From the NCBI GenBank assembly GCA_947176615.1, contig CAMWRO010000118.1, positions 1 to 8,285 of the forward strand: a DNA stretch of 8,285 bases. Direction: 5' to 3'. Shown here piece after piece: positions 1 to 5,668 of this stretch. The notes below the pieces were generated by a model that had not been told where the DNA came from, ran no database searches, and was given only the letters and a program-made list of their open reading frames with translations. The DNA is from an uncultured Porphyromonadaceae bacterium. Its GTDB lineage: Bacteria; Bacteroidota; Bacteroidia; Bacteroidales; Muribaculaceae. A program made the translations under genes and the position numbers. Within the stretch, counting starts at the first letter, position 1. The number at the start of each line of letters is the position of its first letter.

Positions 1-112
1 TCCGACTCGTGTAAACGGGCTTTGGATTCACATTTGTTTTTAAACAACCTCTTAGTTCTGTTTGTGGTGGTAAATTTAGTGATTATTTTCAATAAAACAG
101 TTAAAATGAGCG
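1..112. other. AT-rich left flank without a confident gene
   Basis: This stretch is clearly AT-richer than the genes to its right. It holds a short inverted repeat, TTGTTT at 34-39 and AAACAA at 42-47. The plus-strand frame starting at base 1 stays open to a TAA at 154-156 and would encode about 51 residues with a hydrophobic middle. It has no visible start, no family I recognise, and its end overlaps the terminator of the convergent lipid kinase gene. I treat the stretch as intergenic, or at most the tail of an unknown gene cut by the window edge. Confidence 0.35.
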
Positions 113-151
113 AAAAAAGTGCTTTTGGTCAGTTTGATACCGAAAAAAGCA
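113..151 (-). terminator. Intrinsic terminator of the lipid kinase unit
   Basis: Read on the minus strand, TGCTTTT (151-145) pairs with AAAAGCA (126-120). Inside this, GGT pairs with ACC after a three-base bulge, leaving a loop of about nine bases. The stem is followed by C and then six T (118-113). It begins about 25 bases past the stop codon of the minus-strand lipid kinase gene, where a Rho-independent terminator is expected. The plus-strand 3' side has no T-run, so it should act only on minus-strand transcription. Confidence 0.7.
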
Positions 152-175
152 TATAAAATCGGGTGGAGAGGTGTC

Positions 176-1138
176 TTATTCCTTGTATATAATGTTGTTG
201 ATTGCGGTCTTGATGTCGTTGATCATGGCGGTGGCGGGGGTGATGATGGGCTTGAACGAGTGTTCGGCCGAGGGGACGAATATGCTCAATGCCTTGTGGT
301 GGCACATGATGTCGAGGCGGCTGCCCATCGTCAGCGGGTCACCGTCGATGTGGGCCGGTCCCGGTTTCTTGCGTGTGATGGTCAGGCGTGGTGTGCGCAG
401 AGTCTCGATAAGGGTGTTCTTGTTGATAAAGCCGGTCATCATGTCGACCCCGACGAGGGCGGTTGCCAGCGGGTTGCCAGCGTGGATTATGGTTACATCG
501 AGCAGTCCGTCGACAATCGACGCGTGAGGTGCGATGTAGGCGTTGTTTCCGTATTGTGACGCGTTGCACGCTGCCACGAGAAACGCCCGGTCGGTGAGGA
601 GCTGTCCGTTGGCCTCGATGGTGTATTCGTCGGGCGAGAATCGGGCGTAGGTCTCAAGCGTGCTTTTTATATATGTGAGTTTGCCGCGCCGCTTGTGGGA
701 GGCGAATGTCTGGCTGACTTCGGCGTCGAATCCCACGCCGAATGTGCAGAAGAAGGGACGGTCGTTGACGGTGGCATAGTCGATTTTCATCGGGCGGTCG
801 AGGGCTATGACATCGAGCGCTCCGCGCAGGTCGATAGGTATTCCGGCATGACGTGCGAGGCCGTTGCCCGAGCCGCAGGGGATGATGCCGAGGTTGGTCT
901 CGGTGTGGCACAGGGCGGTGGCGATTTCGTTGACGGTGCCGTCGCCCCCGGCGGCGATGACGGCATGGAGGCCGTCGGCGGCAGCCTGAGCCGCGAGACG
1001 GGTGGCATCGCCGTGGCAACGGGTGCTGACCGCCTCGATGTTCCATCCGAGGGGGGATAGTCTGTCAATGATAAATCGGTCAAGTCCGTCTTTCTTGCGA
1101 GTGCCGGAGATGGGGTTTATAATCAGCAGCGCGTTCAC
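176..1138 (-). CDS. Diacylglycerol kinase family lipid kinase (DagK/YegS/LCB5 type)
   Basis: A 320-residue protein of the diacylglycerol kinase catalytic-domain family, which transfers the ATP gamma-phosphate to a lipid hydroxyl, typically making phosphatidic acid from diacylglycerol at the inner face of the cytoplasmic membrane. Seen directly: NPISG at residues 8-12, the nucleotide-binding GGDGTVNE at 64-71, GSGNG at 89-93, DGLLDV at 210-215 and HIDGDP at 263-268, where the C-terminal acidic motif is IDGD rather than the common DGE. There is no signal peptide or membrane segment, and the length is typical of the bacterial family. The start is GTG at 1138. No ATG lies in frame between it and the preceding gene, and the family's usual start just before NPxSG fits. 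It lies 34 bases after the Por-tail-like gene and probably shares its promoter; a hairpin with a T-run follows. The lipid substrate cannot be read from sequence; ceramide or sphingosine-type lipids are possible in Bacteroidales. Confidence 0.9.
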   Translation of the reverse strand: MNALLIINPISGTRKKDGLDRFIIDRLSPLGWNIEAVSTRCHGDATRLAAQAAADGLHAVIAAGGDGTVNEIATALCHTETNLGIIPCGSGNGLARHAGIPIDLRGALDVIALDRPMKIDYATVNDRPFFCTFGVGFDAEVSQTFASHKRRGKLTYIKSTLETYARFSPDEYTIEANGQLLTDRAFLVAACNASQYGNNAYIAPHASIVDGLLDVTIIHAGNPLATALVGVDMMTGFINKNTLIETLRTPRLTITRKKPGPAHIDGDPLTMGSRLDIMCHHKALSIFVPSAEHSFKPIITPATAMINDIKTAINNIIYKE

Positions 1139-1146
1139 AGAGCAAT

Positions 1147-1172
1147 GGGGGTTAGGGTAGGGGATAGGGGGG
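1147..1172 (+). other. Potential G-quadruplex motif in the intergenic spacer
   Basis: The plus strand carries four G-runs with short spacers, G5-N3-G3-N2-G4-N3-G6, which satisfies the usual G-quadruplex pattern of four runs of at least three G with loops of one to seven. Both flanking genes are on the minus strand, so the G-runs are on the template strand and the transcript is C-rich. The motif fills nearly all of the 34-base gap between the Por-tail-like gene and the GTG start of the lipid kinase gene. Folding or function is not shown by the sequence alone. Confidence 0.6.
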
Positions 1173-1496
1173 TCACAGGGTTATGCGGCGAGTGGCCGAT
1201 CCTGCCTTGAGGATGTAGATTCCCCGTGAAGTGATTTTCAGGCGGTGGGTCCCGGGTGAGACGGTCTCCTGCGATATGAGCTGGCCCAGTATGGTGAACA
1301 CTTTGACGGTCACGCTGCGGGTCGTGGTGATGTAGACATATCCGTTCTTGACCGTAATGTCGAGGGCGTCGGAATCGATGTGCTCGATGTCGGAGCGGTC
1401 GGGGACTTCGACTGTTTCCCAACGCGGCGGCGCGGCTTCGATTGTGGCTGTGACAATCGAGCAGAGCAGTGTCAATATGATGAACAGTCGTCGCAT
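1173..1496 (-). CDS. Small secreted protein with a Por (T9SS type A) tail-like domain
   Basis: A 107-residue protein that is almost only a signal peptide and a tail. Residues 1-21 have the form of a signal peptide: two arginines, a hydrophobic core, and a likely cleavage after A21 or A22. Residues 23-45 are a charged linker. From about residue 46 to the end it has the beta-strand pattern of the Por secretion tail: VKVFTILGQLISQE, then PGTHRLKI, then GIYILKAG and a basic end RRITL. In known systems this domain directs a cargo protein through the type IX secretion system, but here there is no cargo. The ATG at 1496 is chosen over an in-frame ATG at 1544 because a strong promoter lies between them and the signal peptide starts here. 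It is first in a unit with the lipid kinase. It could instead be a free-standing periplasmic beta-domain in an organism lacking T9SS. Confidence 0.75.
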   Translation of the reverse strand: MRRLFIILTLLCSIVTATIEAAPPRWETVEVPDRSDIEHIDSDALDITVKNGYVYITTTRSVTVKVFTILGQLISQETVSPGTHRLKITSRGIYILKAGSATRRITL

Positions 1497-1514
1497 GGGG
1501 TGTGATAATTTCTG

Positions 1515-1545
1515 CAAAATTACGATTTTTTTTGAATGCGGCAAA
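1515..1545 (-). promoter_or_regulatory. Bacteroides-type promoter for the Por-tail and lipid kinase unit
   Basis: On the minus strand, TTTG (1545-1542), exactly 19 bases, then TAATTTTG (1522-1515) match the Bacteroides -33/-7 consensus TTTG-N19-TAnnTTTG. Transcription would start near 1507-1509, giving a leader of only about a dozen bases before the ATG at 1496. A second TAnnTTTG match, TAACTTTG at 1549-1542, overlaps the -33 box but has no clear partner. Confidence 0.8.
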
Positions 1546-1569
1546 GTTAAGCGGCGTATTTACAACGAT

Positions 1570-1611
1570 TTTGAGGCGATTCCGGGGGTATTGCCTCGGA
1601 ACCGCCTCAAA
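1570..1611 (-). terminator. Long hairpin after the choloylglycine hydrolase gene
   Basis: Nine perfect base pairs (TTTGAGGCG 1570-1578 with CGCCTCAAA 1603-1611), one A-C mismatch, then five more pairs (TTCCG 1580-1584 with CGGAA 1597-1601), with possible extra G-C pairs inside. It begins 21 bases past the stop codon of the minus-strand hydrolase gene. The T-run after it on the minus strand is poor, so it is either a weak-tract intrinsic terminator or a 3'-end stabilising structure. It also insulates the promoter at 1515-1545. Confidence 0.6.
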
Positions 1612-1632
1612 TGATGTGGAATATCGCTTGAT

Positions 1633-2670
1633 TTAGTACATCGGTGTGAACGGCTTGGACTTTTCGAGCCTGTCTGTGGCATCGCCTATATAGCCGGCCG
1701 ATTTCTCGTTGTCGATTTTCATTATCGGTGCGCCGGGACGGAGGTCACACTTGTTGAGGTCTATGTAGAACAGCCCCGGGTGGGTCACGATGTCGAAGTA
1801 GTAGCGGAGGTCGCGGAGGTTGGCAAACGAGCGCCACTGAGTCGACGAGACGTTGGGTTCCCCCTCTATGAGATAGGTGTAGGGGACCGAGAGGTTCATC
1901 AGAATCGAGCGTATGATTGACACTCCGAGGTCGGCATCGCCTGTTTTTGCCACATGACGGTCAAAGAAGTCGCCGCGCACAAAGCGGTCGGGACTTGAGA
2001 CTGTGCCGGGGAGCATGTGTGCGCCGCCGATTTTGTCCCAGTAGTTGTTGATGGCGGTAATCTGGGGATAGGACGGGTCGTTGGTCATCGCCCGCATGTC
2101 GATGCCTTCATAGATGTTGATGTTGCCGTGGTCAAACTCGAATATCGCGCATCGGCCCTGAGCGTCGGTCACACCCCAGTGGAGTGTCGACGCTGTACCG
2201 CCGTCAAATGTCTCGCCCGAGATGTTGAAATTATGTTGGCGCAGCACCTTGACCACCTCGGGGGTGGTGGCGTTCAGGTCGAGCAGCCACCCGATGAATA
2301 CCGACAGTGACATCGGTGGTAGCGAGGAGGTCTCGGCGTTGTCATATACGGTTCCTTTGCAGAACAGGCCGTTGATGACGAGTCCTTTCTCGTTCATCCC
2401 CTCGGTGATGCCTCCGTCATACCCGACGGCATATATCGCGCCGTAGCGCGAGGTCCACTCGAAGGCTCCGGGGATGTTATGGCTTTTCTTGGTTATCCCG
2501 CGCGGGTAGACATAGATATTGGTGGGAATCGGGGTTTTCCAGTCAAGGGAGCGTCCCACGATGCGCAGGCTGTCATTCCCGACATAAAGTATGCGCGAGC
2601 AACTCATCGCGCTTTCGGCGCCGAGCAGTGTCGCAATCAACATGAGCGGCAGAAGTAGGAATTTCTTCAT
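1633..2670 (-). CDS. Secreted choloylglycine hydrolase family protein (bile salt hydrolase/penicillin V acylase type)
   Basis: A 345-residue Ntn-type linear amide hydrolase. The family cleaves glycine- or taurine-conjugated bile acids, penicillin V or related amides. Residues 1-23 form a signal peptide ending AMS, so signal peptidase cleavage would expose C24 as the N-terminal nucleophile. Other active-site residues align by position and motif with clostridial bile salt hydrolase: R40 and D43 in GRSLDW, N100 region in GMNEKGLVIN, N197 in MTNDP, and R229 in SSPDRFVR. With C24 as Cys2, R40, D43 and N197 fall exactly at classical positions 18, 21 and 175. The segment between N197 and R229 is about 20 residues shorter than in the clostridial enzyme. 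The ATG at 2670 gives a clean signal peptide. It appears to be a single-gene unit, with a terminator upstream and a hairpin downstream. In a gut Bacteroidales a bile salt role is plausible, but penicillin V or N-acyl-homoserine lactone acylase activity cannot be excluded. Confidence 0.9.
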   Translation of the reverse strand: MKKFLLLPLMLIATLLGAESAMSCSRILYVGNDSLRIVGRSLDWKTPIPTNIYVYPRGITKKSHNIPGAFEWTSRYGAIYAVGYDGGITEGMNEKGLVINGLFCKGTVYDNAETSSLPPMSLSVFIGWLLDLNATTPEVVKVLRQHNFNISGETFDGGTASTLHWGVTDAQGRCAIFEFDHGNINIYEGIDMRAMTNDPSYPQITAINNYWDKIGGAHMLPGTVSSPDRFVRGDFFDRHVAKTGDADLGVSIIRSILMNLSVPYTYLIEGEPNVSSTQWRSFANLRDLRYYFDIVTHPGLFYIDLNKCDLRPGAPIMKIDNEKSAGYIGDATDRLEKSKPFTPMY

Positions 2671-2718
2671 AGTCTTGAAAAAAGTTGAGTAAGTGAGGGT
2701 TATATACTAAAAAGACAA

Positions 2719-2748
2719 CGCGTCTGAACCGCAGGGGGTTCAGACGCG
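2719..2748 (-). terminator. Strong intrinsic terminator after the PAP2 gene
   Basis: A perfect 12-base-pair inverted repeat, CGCGTCTGAACC (2719-2730) and GGTTCAGACGCG (2737-2748), with a six-base loop. On the minus strand it is followed at once by TTGTCTTTTT, and it begins 29 bases after the PAP2 stop codon, so it should end the transferase-PAP2 transcript. A T6 run at 2757-2762 lies eight bases past the stem on the plus strand, which could give some activity in the other direction, although no plus-strand gene needs it. Confidence 0.85.
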
Positions 2749-2777
2749 CGATAAAGTTTTTTATCATCCGAGGTGCC

Positions 2778-3512
2778 TTACATGGCTACCGACGCGATGA
2801 GGATGGCGAGGACGGTCGTGGCTCCGGTACAGGTCATGATGTCGCCGAGGGGGATGGTGATTGAGCTGAACGACAGGGCCGGGGTCAGCTGCATACCCAC
2901 CGGGAGCGAGATGCCGGGTTGCGACATGGCCGATGCCGTGTCGGCGTTGCGGCGCGAGTCGATAATGCGGGCGAGACGGTAGCATAGCCAGCCGCAGGCG
3001 CTGCCGATGATTGCGCCCACAAGCAGGTCGCCCGGATAGTGTACGCCGAGGTGGATACGGGTGAAGGAGTTGAAGGCCGCCCATGTGAAAATGAACACTG
3101 TGAACCGGCGTCGCCTGAGCAGCAGTGACGAGAACACCGCGAGGGCAAAGGAATTGGCCGCGTGGCATGACGGGAACCCGTAGGAGCCGCCACGGTAGTC
3201 GTTGACGACGATGGTCAGGGCCGAGAGCGGGTTGTCGAGGTTGGATGGGCGCAGCCGCTCCACGGCGGGGCGGATGAGGGTGGCACATGTCTGGTCGGCA
3301 AGTGTGATGGTCAGCGCGATTGCGGCCACATATAAGAGTACTTGCCTCGGCGTGAACGACTTAATCATGATGTAAAGGAGCGAGGCATACATGGGGACCC
3401 ATATGAACTTGCCGCTGAACAGCATCATGAAGTTGTCAAGAGCCGGCAGTCTCAATGTGTTGTTGAAAAGCAGAAATATCTGCGTGTCGATATTGTTGAG
3501 GAAATCAATCAT
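2778..3512 (-). CDS. PAP2 superfamily membrane phosphatase
   Basis: A 244-residue type 2 phosphatidic acid phosphatase family protein. The family dephosphorylates membrane lipid phosphates such as phosphatidic acid or undecaprenyl diphosphate, with the active site usually facing the periplasm. The three signature motifs are visible: R81-x6-R88-P89 (the first basic residue is R, not the common K), FPSCH at 113-117 in place of the usual PSGH, and T151-R152-x5-H158-x3-D162. H117, H158 and D162, the residues needed for the phosphohistidine mechanism, are intact. Hydrophobic segments lie at about 37-50, 57-75, 122-132, 136-150 and 163-180. Residues 186-244 form a C-terminal extension ending in another hydrophobic stretch (about 229-244), more than the minimal family core. 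It starts 8 bases after the transferase gene and is almost certainly cotranscribed with it; a strong terminator follows. Confidence 0.9.
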   Translation of the reverse strand: MIDFLNNIDTQIFLLFNNTLRLPALDNFMMLFSGKFIWVPMYASLLYIMIKSFTPRQVLLYVAAIALTITLADQTCATLIRPAVERLRPSNLDNPLSALTIVVNDYRGGSYGFPSCHAANSFALAVFSSLLLRRRRFTVFIFTWAAFNSFTRIHLGVHYPGDLLVGAIIGSACGWLCYRLARIIDSRRNADTASAMSQPGISLPVGMQLTPALSFSSITIPLGDIMTCTGATTVLAILIASVAM

Positions 3513-3520
3513 CGGTTGTG

Positions 3521-5359
3521 TCAGAGATTGGAGAGGTTATCGTAAAGTGTCTGTAAAAAAGCCTTGGCCTCGGTGGTGGCCTTGGGAGAGGAGTGGGGCG
3601 GCACGGTGTCGCCGGTATCGAGGTTGACCACCGCGGTGTCGGTGTCGCTTATCAACCCGATGAGGTCACGCTCGGTAAATACTCCGTAGTGGGGCGACTC
3701 GGGGTTGAGCATATCTTTGCTGAAAATGAAGTCGTCGTGTGGGATGCCGAGCGACCCGAGCAGCGTCGCTGCGATGTCGGTCTGGCAGCCGGGAGTGTCG
3801 ATGACTCTGCGCGGCAATGCAAGCGCGCCCCCGGTGACAACGAGCGGCACGGCGTGGCGGTCGAGCGGATTGTCAAGATTGCGCGGCCATGCCCCGTAGT
3901 GGTCGGGGACGATGAGCAAGAGCGTGTTGTCCCACGACGGCGACGCGGCGAGGCGGTTGACAAACGCGGTCAGGCAGCTGTCGGTGTAGGCAAAGGCATT
4001 CACTCTCGGGTCAATGGCCGAAAAGCGCGGGGTGTCATATGGCACCTCAAACGGCTCGTGGCTGATTGAAGTCTGAATCACGTCGAGGCGCGGGCGGCTG
4101 TCGCCGGGGCGAGGGGCGAGGATGTCGGCGGCTGCCTTGTCAAAAAGCAGGTGGTCGTGAGCGCCCCATTTGCTCGTGCGCTCTGCCAGCGGGAAATCTT
4201 TGTCGCTTGTGATTTTTTCAAATCCCGAGCGGACGAGATAGGCGAGCATGTTGGTAAAATTGGCATCGCCGCCGTAGAAATAGGACGGCTCCCATCCGTT
4301 TTCCTTCAGTGTGCGCGGCAGCGACGGGAGGTTTTCCATCTTCTCGACATATTTCATCACGCTTGTCGACGGCTGTCCCGGATATGCGCTGAGGATGGAG
4401 GTCAGGGCGCGGTCGGTGCGGAAGCTGTTGGCATAGAACCGCGAGAACAGCAGTCCGTTACGGGCGACGGAGTCGAGTCCCATAGCGACCGAGTCGCCTC
4501 CGAGCGACGGCATCAGGTGGGACGAGAAACTTTCAAGAATCACGATGACGATGTCGGGCCGCGGAGTCGTGGAGAGAGATAGAGCCGTGTCGGGACGCTC
4601 ACTCGGTCTGTCGGTCAGCGTCGCAAAGATTTCGGCAGCCTCGGCGGGCTCCATAAAGCGGTATTGCGAGGCGAAGTCGCTCTGGTGCGTGGCCGAGTAC
4701 ATCAGGCTGAACATCGGGTTTATTGCCGCGTGGTTCAGCCGCTGGTTCTGGCTGAAATAGGCGCGGCTGAGGTTCATGGTCGAGACCGTCACCCCGCCAC
4801 GGATGGGTATGAACAGGGCTGCGGTGAGGAGCGTGGCCGCGACTGTTGCGGGAGCGTTGCGCGAGGGGGCGACAGTGATGCGTCCCGGCAGTCGCGTCAG
4901 CACGAGGTAGAGGGCTGCCGCAAGCGCGGCACATCCGGCAATCCCCGCGACAATCATCCATCCCCCCGCGCTCGCCATTGCCGCTGCCGGGGAGGTGGTG
5001 AAGTAAAACAACGGGGTCATGTCGAGGCGGAATCCCCAGTAGCCGTAAAGCACGATGTCGAGGCAGAAAACAATGGAAATTGCTGTTGCGACGATGGCCG
5101 AATAGATGTTGCCGACGATTCCGATCGCCCTCGACCGTGTCCACAGCGAGGCGATGACGAGCAGGGCGGGAATAGCTGTAAGATACCCGGCCATCGAGCA
5201 ATCCATCGCCAGTCCGTGGGCCACGACAGGCCACAGGCTTCCGAGCGGCGATGCTCCGATTCCCGAGGCATACACGGCCAAGAACACAGGTTTCTGCAAA
5301 ACGAATATAATGACAAATGTCGCGAAATAGGCGACTATTTTTAACACCGCGTTTCTCAT
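3521..5359 (-). CDS. LTA synthase-like sulfatase/AlkP superfamily membrane transferase
   Basis: A 612-residue protein with an N-terminal membrane part and a periplasmic AlkP-superfamily domain, the layout of LtaS-type phosphoglycerol transferases and phosphoethanolamine transferases. Hydrophobic segments lie at about 8-30, 42-72, 78-104, 132-155 and 170-186, followed by IPIRGG (184-189) and NHAAINP (209-215), a pattern I associate with Bacteroidetes homologues. The catalytic domain runs from about 267. The metal ligand is E276 (LESF) and the likely nucleophile is T315 (FRTDRAL), comparable to the LtaS threonine. H434 (ISHEPF) and D486-H487 (VPDHYG) complete the site. ATG at 5359 is preferred over the in-frame ATG at 5410: it precedes the first membrane segment, and a -7 promoter element lies between the two. 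It is first in a unit with PAP2. Gram-negative Bacteroidales lack lipoteichoic acid, so transfer of a phospholipid head group to an envelope glycan or lipid is more likely. The donor and acceptor are unknown. Confidence 0.88.
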   Translation of the reverse strand: MRNAVLKIVAYFATFVIIFVLQKPVFLAVYASGIGASPLGSLWPVVAHGLAMDCSMAGYLTAIPALLVIASLWTRSRAIGIVGNIYSAIVATAISIVFCLDIVLYGYWGFRLDMTPLFYFTTSPAAAMASAGGWMIVAGIAGCAALAAALYLVLTRLPGRITVAPSRNAPATVAATLLTAALFIPIRGGVTVSTMNLSRAYFSQNQRLNHAAINPMFSLMYSATHQSDFASQYRFMEPAEAAEIFATLTDRPSERPDTALSLSTTPRPDIVIVILESFSSHLMPSLGGDSVAMGLDSVARNGLLFSRFYANSFRTDRALTSILSAYPGQPSTSVMKYVEKMENLPSLPRTLKENGWEPSYFYGGDANFTNMLAYLVRSGFEKITSDKDFPLAERTSKWGAHDHLLFDKAAADILAPRPGDSRPRLDVIQTSISHEPFEVPYDTPRFSAIDPRVNAFAYTDSCLTAFVNRLAASPSWDNTLLLIVPDHYGAWPRNLDNPLDRHAVPLVVTGGALALPRRVIDTPGCQTDIAATLLGSLGIPHDDFIFSKDMLNPESPHYGVFTERDLIGLISDTDTAVVNLDTGDTVPPHSSPKATTEAKAFLQTLYDNLSNL

Positions 5360-5377
5360 TGAGATATAAATGATGTG

Positions 5378-5385
5378 CAAAATTA
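5378..5385 (-). promoter_or_regulatory. -7 promoter element for the transferase-PAP2 unit
   Basis: TAATTTTG on the minus strand matches the Bacteroides -7 box TAnnTTTG and is followed by CA, as in the other two promoters of this window. It lies about 18 bases before the ATG at 5359, so the leader would be only about 10 bases. At the expected -33 distance there is GGCTG-like sequence rather than TTTG, so the upstream box is poor and the promoter may be weak or need an activator. Confidence 0.5.
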
Positions 5386-5499
5386 CTTCAAAATTCTCAT
5401 ATTCAGCCACAATTCAGCGTGAATTAAATATAAAAATATCTTTCAGGGCATAATGCTTGGCAGGCTTGCGCGACGTTTGGTGAAAATGATGTGAAAATA

Positions 5500-5531
5500 T
5501 TTGGTAATTAGGAAGTTATTTTGTAATTTTG
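5500..5531 (+). promoter_or_regulatory. Promoter of the str ribosomal operon
   Basis: TTTG at 5500-5503, 20 bases, then TAATTTTG at 5524-5531 give a near-ideal Bacteroides-type -33/-7 promoter. Transcription should begin near 5537, leaving a leader of about 130 bases before rpsL. The region just upstream is AT-rich, as expected for a strongly expressed ribosomal protein operon. Confidence 0.8.
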
Positions 5532-5535
5532 CATC

Positions 5536-5600
5536 GCTTTTCGGAGCAATCTGCGCTTATCGCAACGCTAACTGTCAGATAGTCAGCGAGGTGGTAGCGC
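5536..5600 (+). promoter_or_regulatory. Foldable rpsL leader, candidate regulatory RNA
   Basis: The 5' half of the rpsL leader can fold. A small stem GCTT/GAGC with a TTCG loop lies at 5536-5547. A 23-base hairpin at 5566-5588 pairs CGCT with AGCG, has one A-C mismatch, then pairs ACTG with TAGT including one G-U. GCGCT (5553-5557) can pair with AGCGC (5596-5600) and enclose that hairpin. The rest of the leader, 5605-5668, is A/T-rich and unstructured, suiting ribosome access without a Shine-Dalgarno sequence. A regulatory role is inferred only from position and foldability. Confidence 0.4.
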
Positions 5601-5668
5601 GTGGATGTGTATAAAATAGATAAAATTATAATCGATTAATAAACCAAAGTTAAACAAAAAGAACTAAG

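Larger units (their letters stand above)
5360..5668. other. Divergent intergenic region between transferase and rpsL
   Basis: This 309-base AT-rich gap separates the minus-strand transferase gene from the plus-strand str operon. It contains one promoter element facing left (5378-5385), one full promoter facing right (5500-5531) and the rpsL leader (about 5536-5668). Between the promoters, roughly 5410-5495, I see no gene, strong hairpin or clear operator. Confidence 0.7.

Noticed and set aside
71..78. TAAATTTA as a -7 box on either strand
   Set aside because: It lacks the final G, has no TTTG at 19-20 bases, and no gene start follows within the window.
106..156. A 16-codon open frame starting ATG at 106
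   Set aside because: It is too short to judge, lies inside the terminator hairpin and has no promoter at a proper distance.
119..559. Plus-strand open frames opposite the end of the lipid kinase gene
   Set aside because: They mirror conserved kinase sequence, have no promoter or family signature, and overlap the terminator.
1497..1544. Upstream ATG for the Por-tail-like gene
   Set aside because: It would place the promoter at 1515-1545 inside the coding region and put 16 extra residues before a complete signal peptide.
2671..2718. A promoter for the choloylglycine hydrolase gene
   Set aside because: The region must contain one if the upstream terminator is efficient, but I could not find a TTTG and TAnnTTTG pair at acceptable spacing, so none is called.
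4664..5344. A 226-codon plus-strand open frame opposite the transferase gene
   Set aside because: It is low in hydrophobic residues, rich in R, G and D, resembles no family, and lies over the well-supported membrane part of the transferase.
5360..5410. Upstream ATG at 5410 for the transferase gene
   Set aside because: It would add 17 residues before the first membrane segment and overlap the -7 element at 5378-5385.
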